This document shows positions 3,928 to 9,461 of a DNA stretch of 9,461 bases, in pieces. The DNA lies in NCBI GenBank assembly GCA_017469605.1, contig JAFUGB010000058.1, positions 1 to 9,461 on the forward strand, read 5' to 3'. Position 1 is the first letter of the stretch. Every line of letters starts with the position of its first letter. This DNA is from Clostridia bacterium (GTDB taxonomy: Bacteria; Bacillota; Clostridia; Christensenellales; Aristaeellaceae). A model generated the notes under the pieces. The model ran no database searches. It had not been told where the DNA came from and worked only from the letters and a program-made list of their open reading frames with translations. The translations under genes and the position numbers were made by a program.

Positions 3928-5361
3928 ATGAGCGAATTCTACCAAAGTCCGCTGTGCGGGCGGTATGCCGATGCCGATATGAAGCGGCTTTTTTCCGACA
4001 AGCGCAAGTTTTCCACCTGGCGCAGGCTGTGGCTGATATTGGCCGAGAGCGAACAGGAGCTGGGCATTGGCATTACCGATGAACAGCTGGAGGAAATGCG
4101 CGCGCATTTGACGGATATTGATTTTGAGGCCGCCGCCGCCCATGAGCACCGGGTCCGCCACGATGTGATGGCCCATGTGCTCGCCTTCGGTGATTGCTGT
4201 CCCGTGGCACGGCCCATCATCCATTTGGGCGCCACCAGCTGCTATGTGGGGGACAACACGGATATCCTGAACCTGCGGGATGGGCTGCTGCTCCTTCGCC
4301 GCCTGCTGCTGAATGCCATTGCGGCCCTGCGGGATTTTGCGGCGGCGCACAGCGATTTGCCTACCCTGGCCTATACCCATTTCCAGGCCGCCCAGCCTAC
4401 CACCGTGGGCAAGCGTGCCTGCCTGTGGCTGAACGACCTGGCAATGGATCTGGAGCAGGTGGATTTTCAGCTGAAAACCCTGAAGCTCCTTGGCTGCAAG
4501 GGCGCCACGGGCACGGGGGCCAGCTTCCTGAGTCTGTTTGACGGCGACGCGGATAAGGTGGAGCTGCTGGAAAAGAAGATCGCCCAAAAGCTGGGCTTTG
4601 ATAGCTGCCAGCCCGTCAGCGGGCAGACCTATACCCGCAAGGTGGATTTTGCCGTGCTGCAGGCCCTCAGCGGCATCGCCCAGAGCGCCAGCAAATTTGC
4701 CACCGACATTCGGCTGCTGTGCCACCTGAAGGAGGTGGACGAGCCCTTTGAAAGCGGGCAGATCGGCTCCTCGGCCATGGCCTATAAGCGCAATCCCATG
4801 CGCTGTGAGCGCATCTGCTCGCTGAGCCGGTACCTGATCTGCGATTTGCAAAACACCGCCGTCACCGCCGCTACCCAATGGCTGGAGCGCACGCTGGACG
4901 ACAGCGCCAATCGCCGGTTGGCCATTCCGGAAGCCTTCCTGGCGGCCGACGCCATCCTGAACCTGGTGATCAACGTGGCCCGGGGCATGACGGTGTATCC
5001 AGCTGTATGCCGCAAGCACCTGGAGGAGGAACTGCCCTTCATGGCCACAGAAAATATACTGATGTACTGCGTAAAAAACAAGGGCGGCGACAGGCAGACG
5101 CTGCATGAGCGCATCCGTCAGCATTCCATGCGGGCGGCCGAGCAGGTGAAGCTTTACGGCAAGGCCAACGACCTGCTGGACCGCATTGGACAGGATGAAG
5201 CCTTTGGACTTACGAAGGAAGAGCTGAGCGGCCTGCTTGATCCCATTGCCTTTACCGGCATGGCCCAGCGGCAGTGCCGGCAGTACCTGAACAGCGTGAT
5301 CCAGCCGATCCTGGACGCCAATCGCGATCAATTGGGCGCAGAGGCCCGGATCGATGTATGA
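3928..5361 (+). CDS. purB: Adenylosuccinate lyase
   Basis: PurB cleaves fumarate from SAICAR (IMP synthesis) and from adenylosuccinate (AMP synthesis), acting as a cytoplasmic homotetramer. The 477-residue protein has the fumarase/aspartase-superfamily layout: RHDVMAH (77-83), LGATSCYVGDNTD (100-112), YTHFQAAQPTT with the conserved histidine 151, and the signature GSSAMAYKRNPMRCE (280-294), whose serines 281/282 lie in the flexible catalytic loop. The length and YKRNPMR form match the longer, eukaryote-like subgroup rather than the roughly 430-residue Bacillus type (HKRNP). The usual proline of SSAMPYKRNP is alanine here (residue 285). The start at 3928 follows AAGGAAGGG; the open frame reaches back to 3856, but that region holds the putative promoter. 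purA follows after 14 bases, so both steps of AMP synthesis are co-expressed. Confidence 0.96.
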   Translation: MSEFYQSPLCGRYADADMKRLFSDKRKFSTWRRLWLILAESEQELGIGITDEQLEEMRAHLTDIDFEAAAAHEHRVRHDVMAHVLAFGDCCPVARPIIHLGATSCYVGDNTDILNLRDGLLLLRRLLLNAIAALRDFAAAHSDLPTLAYTHFQAAQPTTVGKRACLWLNDLAMDLEQVDFQLKTLKLLGCKGATGTGASFLSLFDGDADKVELLEKKIAQKLGFDSCQPVSGQTYTRKVDFAVLQALSGIAQSASKFATDIRLLCHLKEVDEPFESGQIGSSAMAYKRNPMRCERICSLSRYLICDLQNTAVTAATQWLERTLDDSANRRLAIPEAFLAADAILNLVINVARGMTVYPAVCRKHLEEELPFMATENILMYCVKNKGGDRQTLHERIRQHSMRAAEQVKLYGKANDLLDRIGQDEAFGLTKEELSGLLDPIAFTGMAQRQCRQYLNSVIQPILDANRDQLGAEARIDV

Positions 5362-5375
5362 TATAGGAGGGAAAT

Positions 5376-6653
5376 ATGCTTACAGCCATTGTGGGAACCA
5401 ACTGGGGCGATGAGGGCAAGGGCCGTATGGTGGACCTGCTCAGCGCCGATTATGACATCGTGGTGCGCTATCAGGGCGGCAACAACGCCGGACATACCGT
5501 GATCAACGATAAGGGAAAATTTGTGCTGAACCTGCTGCCCTCGGGTATCCTGCGGGAGAAGACGGCCAATGTGCTGGGCCCCGGTATTGTCATTGATCTG
5601 GAGCATTTGTGCGGCGAAATCGATCGCCTGCGGCAAGCCGGCATTGAAATCGCTCCCGGCCACCTGCTGATCAGCGACCGTGCCACCATCTGCATGCCTT
5701 ATCATAAGCTGCTGGACATTCTGGAGGAGGACCGGCTGGGAGATAAGAAGTTTGGCTCCACGCGCCGGGGAATTTCCCCGGTATATTCCGATAAATATAT
5801 GAAAAAAGCCCTGCGCATGGGCGATCTTCTGCATTGGGACAGCCTGCGGGAGCGATTGGCTGACCTGCTGGAATGGAAGAACCTGTTTGTGGAAAAGGGC
5901 TACGGCCATGCGGCCATCCTGCTGGATGACATCATCGCCTGGCTGGAAACCTATGGGAAGCCTTTGGCGCCCTATATCTGCGATGCCACGGAATACCTGG
6001 AAAAATCCATGCGGCAGGGCAAATCGGTGATGTTTGAGGCCCAGCTTGGCGCGCTGCGCGATATCGATTTTGGCATTTATCCCTATACCAGCGCCTCCAC
6101 CACGCTGGCGGCCTATGCGCCCATCGGCGCGGGCATTCCCTTTGCTCGGCTGGATGAAAGCGCGGGCATTATGAAGGCCTATTCCAGCTGCGTGGGCGAG
6201 GGCCCCTTCACCTGCGAGCTGTTTGGGGAGGAAGCCCATGCGCTGCGCGAAGCCGGCGGCGAATATGGCGCGGCCACCGGCCGTCCCCGCCGGGTGGGCG
6301 GCTTTGACGTGGTGGCCAGCCGTTACGGCGCCAAAATGCAGGGCTGCACCTATATTGCGCTGACCAAGCTGGATGTGCTGAGCTATATGGAAAGGATTCC
6401 GGTGTGTGTTGCCTATGAAATTGACGGCAGGCAAACCGAAAACTTCCCGGCCAGCATTGACCTGCTGAACGCTGCCAAACCGGTATACGAATACTTGCCA
6501 GGCTTCCATTGCGATATCAGCGGGTGCCGTTCCAAGGAAGATCTGCCCCGGGAGGCGCTGCAGTATATCCGCTATATCGAGCAGGCTGTGCGCTGCCCCA
6601 TAAAGTATGTATCGGTGGGGGCCGAGCGCGACGCCATCATTCAACTGTTCTGA
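5376..6653 (+). CDS. purA: Adenylosuccinate synthetase (divergent form)
   Basis: PurA joins IMP and aspartate with GTP hydrolysis to give adenylosuccinate. The 425-residue length is normal. The P-loop GDEGKGR (11-17) with catalytic Asp12, GGNNAGHTV (34-42) with His40, the C-terminal TGRPRRVGGFDVVASRYG (301-318) and TKLDVL (330-335) are all present. Two usually invariant segments differ: the IMP-loop block normally like GTTGRGIGPAY reads GSTRRGISPVY (127-137), and the EGAQGTLLDID block reads FEAQLGALRDID (220-231). I believe such divergence occurs across one clostridial PurA branch, but cannot check it here. AGGAGGGAAAT immediately before the ATG is a strong ribosome site. The gene lies 14 bases after purB and 21 before tldD. 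Confidence 0.95.
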   Translation: MLTAIVGTNWGDEGKGRMVDLLSADYDIVVRYQGGNNAGHTVINDKGKFVLNLLPSGILREKTANVLGPGIVIDLEHLCGEIDRLRQAGIEIAPGHLLISDRATICMPYHKLLDILEEDRLGDKKFGSTRRGISPVYSDKYMKKALRMGDLLHWDSLRERLADLLEWKNLFVEKGYGHAAILLDDIIAWLETYGKPLAPYICDATEYLEKSMRQGKSVMFEAQLGALRDIDFGIYPYTSASTTLAAYAPIGAGIPFARLDESAGIMKAYSSCVGEGPFTCELFGEEAHALREAGGEYGAATGRPRRVGGFDVVASRYGAKMQGCTYIALTKLDVLSYMERIPVCVAYEIDGRQTENFPASIDLLNAAKPVYEYLPGFHCDISGCRSKEDLPREALQYIRYIEQAVRCPIKYVSVGAERDAIIQLF

Positions 6654-6674
6654 TTCGTTGCAAGGAGGGAAAGT

Positions 6675-8072
6675 ATGCCTTTTTCCGCGTATTTAAACGG
6701 CAAGCGCGCCGATTGCGAAGCGTTGGTGGCCGCTTTGGGAAAACGCTTCCGGTATGTGAGCGTGCTGGGTACCGATGTGAGTGCCGCGGTGATCCGCGCC
6801 GACAGCAAGAGCTCCGCCATCCAGGATGGCCGGGGCGAATGCGGATTTGTGGTCAAAATGCACGACGGCCGCAGCTTTTTTGAGTATACGCTGGATGATA
6901 TTTCGGGGGATAAGGAAGCGCTGGCTGAAAAAATCGTCCAGGCCGTGCGGGCTGACGAAAGCCTGGCGGACCGCATGATCCGCGCTGAAGCGCTCCGGGA
7001 TGAGCCCCTGAAGCAGGATTATGTCCGGGAAACCGATTTTGATCAGTACAGCGATGCACAGCTGCTGGACGTTTGCAAGGAGCTTTCCCGGGAGCTGATG
7101 CAAAAGGATGCGCATGTGCTCAACGCCATCGCCATGATCCAGCCGTTTACAGTTTCCAAGCTGTTTGTCAGCCCAAACCGTCAGCTCAGCCAGCATTATG
7201 GCTGGGCCAACGGCTACCTGCTGGTGGTGTACAGCGACGGGAAAATGGTGCAGGCCCGCCATGTGGAGGGCGAGGATCACCTGGGGTTGATCATTGAAAA
7301 CCTGAAAAACCATACCGATACCGTGATCGAACTGGCCAGGCACCTGACAAAGGCCACGCCCATCGAGCCCGGTGTATATGATGTGATCACCGACAGCTCC
7401 ATCAGCGGACTGATTGCTCATGAAGCCTTTGGGCATGGCGTGGAGATGGATCAGTTTGTGAAGGACCGCGCCCTGGCCAAGCAATTCATGGGCCAGTACG
7501 TGGCCAGCCCCATTACCAATATGCATGACGGCGCGGCCGCTGCCCACAGCGTGGCCAGCTATTTCTTTGATGATGACGGCGTGCCGGCCCACGATACCCA
7601 GATCATCCGGGACGGCATCCTGGTGGCAGGACTCAGCGATTTGGCCAGCGCCGCCCAGCTGGGCACCGCGCCCACGGGCAATGGACGCCGGGACAGCTAT
7701 AAGCGCAAAGCATATTCCCGGATGACCAATACCTTCTTTGAGCCGGGACACGATAAGCTGGAGGATATGATCGCCTCGGTCAAGCATGGCTATATGCTGT
7801 TTGAAACCAACAATGGCATGGAGGATCCCAAAAACTGGCAGATCCAGTGCACAGCGGAATACGGTATCGAGATCGTGGACGGAAAACTCACCGACCATTA
7901 TGTATCTCCGGTGGTCATGAGCGGCTCAGTGCCCGATCTGCTCAAATCCATCAGCATGGTATCCGATCAGTTTAAGGTGATCGGTTCCGGCATGTGCGGC
8001 AAAGGCTACAAGGAATGGGTGCGCGTTTCCGATGGCGGCCCCAATCTGAAAGTGAGGGTGAAGCTGGGATGA
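6675..8072 (+). CDS. tldD: TldD-like zinc metalloprotease
   Basis: TldD is the catalytic subunit of the TldD/TldE peptidase, which in E. coli processes the microcin B17 leader and degrades unfolded peptides such as the CcdA antitoxin. This 465-residue protein shows the family's zinc motif HEAFGH at 249-254 (His249, Glu250, His254) and the third ligand Cys441 in GSGMCGKGYKEWV. The central YFFDDDGVPAHDTQIIRDGI (296-315) and C-terminal VVMSGSVPDLLKSISMVSDQF (413-433) blocks are also typical. All catalytic residues are present, so it should be active. AAGGAGGGAAAGT precedes the ATG. The last four bases, ATGA, contain the tldE start, so the two subunits are translationally coupled. It is a cytoplasmic protein with no signal peptide. 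Its natural substrate in this organism is unknown; no RiPP precursor or modification gene is visible nearby. Confidence 0.94.
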   Translation: MPFSAYLNGKRADCEALVAALGKRFRYVSVLGTDVSAAVIRADSKSSAIQDGRGECGFVVKMHDGRSFFEYTLDDISGDKEALAEKIVQAVRADESLADRMIRAEALRDEPLKQDYVRETDFDQYSDAQLLDVCKELSRELMQKDAHVLNAIAMIQPFTVSKLFVSPNRQLSQHYGWANGYLLVVYSDGKMVQARHVEGEDHLGLIIENLKNHTDTVIELARHLTKATPIEPGVYDVITDSSISGLIAHEAFGHGVEMDQFVKDRALAKQFMGQYVASPITNMHDGAAAAHSVASYFFDDDGVPAHDTQIIRDGILVAGLSDLASAAQLGTAPTGNGRRDSYKRKAYSRMTNTFFEPGHDKLEDMIASVKHGYMLFETNNGMEDPKNWQIQCTAEYGIEIVDGKLTDHYVSPVVMSGSVPDLLKSISMVSDQFKVIGSGMCGKGYKEWVRVSDGGPNLKVRVKLG

Positions 8073-9346
8073 GCGATATCAAAGCATTGCTGGCGCGGAA
8101 TACAAATGTGGATGGCTGGCGGATCACCGAAAAGGCCACGGTCTCCTATGAGCTGTTTTTTGTGCATAAAAACCTGGAAACGGTGCGCGCCACCGACACC
8201 GTGGATACCAGCGTAACGGTATATGTGGATCATGACGGCAAAAAGGGCGATTCCACCTTTTCGGTTTACCGTTCCATGTCCGAAGCCGATATCAATAAGA
8301 AAATAGAAACCGCCGCGGGCCGGGCCAGACTGGTTTTCAACGAGCCCTATGATTTGCCCGGGGCCGGCACGCTGGATGCCCAGCTGCCCACCAATATGCG
8401 GGATGAGGATCCCAAAGCCCTGGCCCGCAAAATTGCCGATGCCGTTTTTGCCGCCGATACGTTGGCGGGCGGATCCATCAATGCCTGCGAGATCTTCCTG
8501 TACCGGGATACCCTGCGGGTGATAAACAGCCGCGGCGTGGACAAAACCCAGCGGCTGTGGCGGGTTATGATCGAAGCCATTCCCACCTTTACCACTGAAA
8601 AGGAATCGGTGGAGCTGTACGAGGATTATCGGTTTACCCAATTTGATCCGGAAAAGATCACCGCCGAGATCGCGTCCCGCATGGCCGAGGTGCGCGACCG
8701 CGCCCTGGCGGTCAAGCCCCAAACGCCCATGACGGTGAACGTGCTCCTGCGTCCCCGGGAGATCCGTCGCCTGGCCTGGGAGCTGGCCGATGATTTGGGC
8801 TACGGCGCGGTATATGCCCACGCCAATTTGCACAAGCAGGGCGATGATTTGCAGGAAAACGGCGATGGCGATAAGCTGACCGTCACGCTCAGGGGTGTGG
8901 TAAACGGCAGCGAGCGCAGCGCTTATTTTGATGATGACGGTACGGCGCTGCGGGATACCCGCGTGATTCGTGACGGCATCGTTGAGAACTACTATGGTTC
9001 CAGCCGCTTTGGCCAGTATCTGAAAATCCCGGAACCCAGCGGCGTGCTGCCCTGCCTCAGCCTGGCGGCAGGCACACTCAAGGCAGAGGAAATCAAAAAG
9101 GCGCCCTATATCGAGTGCGTGTCGCTGTCCGGCCTGCAGGTGGAAATGTACAGCGATTACATTGGAGGCGAAATCCGCCTGGCCTATTACTTTGACGGTG
9201 AAAAGAAAATCCCGGTCACCGGTATTTCCATGAGCGCAAGGCTGAGCGAGGTACTGAAGCATCTCCTCCTGTCCGATCAGGTATGCGTGGATGGCGCCTA
9301 TGAAGGGCCCGATAAGCTGCTGTTAAAGGACGTGGCGGTGCTGTAA
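8069..9346 (+). CDS. tldE: TldE/PmbA-like subunit
   Basis: The 425-residue protein is the non-catalytic partner of TldD (PmbA in E. coli). It shares the family architecture but lacks the HExxxH motif and the cysteine ligand, as TldE proteins do. Recognisable blocks include YFDDDGTALRDTRVIRDGIV (286-305), PEPSGVLPCLSLAAG (321-335) and SGLQVEMYSDYIGGEIRLAY (354-373). In the known complex, TldE and TldD form a closed heterodimer around the active site. An open frame extends upstream to 7994, inside tldD, but the ATG overlapping the tldD stop (ATGA) is the natural coupled start. AGGGTG inside the end of tldD supplies a weak ribosome site. It is the last gene of the operon; I see no clear terminator with a T-run directly after it. 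Confidence 0.92.
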   Translation: MSDIKALLARNTNVDGWRITEKATVSYELFFVHKNLETVRATDTVDTSVTVYVDHDGKKGDSTFSVYRSMSEADINKKIETAAGRARLVFNEPYDLPGAGTLDAQLPTNMRDEDPKALARKIADAVFAADTLAGGSINACEIFLYRDTLRVINSRGVDKTQRLWRVMIEAIPTFTTEKESVELYEDYRFTQFDPEKITAEIASRMAEVRDRALAVKPQTPMTVNVLLRPREIRRLAWELADDLGYGAVYAHANLHKQGDDLQENGDGDKLTVTLRGVVNGSERSAYFDDDGTALRDTRVIRDGIVENYYGSSRFGQYLKIPEPSGVLPCLSLAAGTLKAEEIKKAPYIECVSLSGLQVEMYSDYIGGEIRLAYYFDGEKKIPVTGISMSARLSEVLKHLLLSDQVCVDGAYEGPDKLLLKDVAVL

Positions 9347-9385
9347 GGCAAACCTGAATTTGACGAGGAGGAAACGAACGGGGGC

Positions 9386-9414
9386 GTACTTTCTTGGAAG
9401 CCCAAGAAAGATAC
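9386..9414. repeat. Long hairpin in the downstream tail
   Basis: CTTTCTTGG and CCAAGAAAG (9 bp, perfect) flank a 4-base AAGC loop. With one bulged A the stem extends by GTA/TAC to 12 bp. No T-run follows, so it is not a standard intrinsic terminator. It lies 40 bases after tldE. From memory it resembles palindromic elements repeated between genes in gut Clostridia, but I cannot verify copy number. Confidence 0.5.
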
Positions 9415-9461
9415 CAAAGAAGGCTGCGTTTGTCGGCGTAAAAGCGGCAATCGCAAAGAGA

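Noticed and set aside
3865..5331. Long antisense frame over purB
   Set aside because: It is the mirror of a GC-rich coding gene. Its product has no recognisable domain, and purB is unambiguous. The same reasoning removes the antisense frames over purA, tldD and tldE.
9365..9461. Start of a further gene after tldE
   Set aside because: GAGGAGGAAACG looks like a ribosome site, but no ATG or GTG follows at a usable distance, and the TTG at 9395 leads to a stop after 15 codons.

Overview
The window looks like a chromosomal segment of a low-to-mid GC anaerobic member of the Bacillota, most likely class Clostridia. The lineage call is inference. It rests on strong GGAGG ribosome sites, the eukaryote-like long form of PurB, a divergent PurA, a flavin/ferredoxin fusion protein, and the mix of HxlR and small XRE regulators. 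No rRNA, tRNA, CRISPR array or complete insertion sequence is visible.

Region 1 (1-1290) is a two-gene plus-strand redox operon. A pyridoxamine-5'-phosphate-oxidase-like flavoprotein fused to a two-cluster ferredoxin domain is followed by a nitroreductase-family flavoprotein. It ends at a 12-bp perfect hairpin shared with a convergent HxlR regulator.

Region 2 (1288-3663) is a patchy accessory segment. Two direct copies of an HxlR regulator gene, with their promoters, lie exactly 1956 bp apart without an indel. Between them sit a short AT-rich XRE regulator with signs of decay, a zinc-ribbon/DUF2007 gene, an unrecognised stretch, and the frameshifted 3' remnant of a GC-rich fumarate-reductase-like FAD oxidoreductase. 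Both HxlR promoters match the sigma-70 consensus perfectly and carry palindromes over the -10 and -35, which suggests autoregulation.

Region 3 (3664-3927) holds a small minus-strand open frame or a structured leader, a plus-strand intrinsic terminator, and a plausible promoter for what follows.

Region 4 (3928-9346) is a tight plus-strand operon purB-purA-tldD-tldE, with spacings of 14 and 21 bases and then a 4-base ATGA overlap. PurA makes adenylosuccinate from IMP and aspartate, and PurB cleaves it to AMP; PurB also acts earlier in IMP synthesis. TldD and TldE together form a zinc-dependent peptidase. The co-transcription of AMP synthesis with this protease is the most interesting context in the window. 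The tail (9347-9461) holds a long hairpin but no gene I can identify.

I did not find a clear new defence or mobile system. The points most worth following are the duplicated, palindrome-controlled HxlR genes, the flavin/ferredoxin fusion with its nitroreductase partner, and the divergent PurA in an operon with TldDE.
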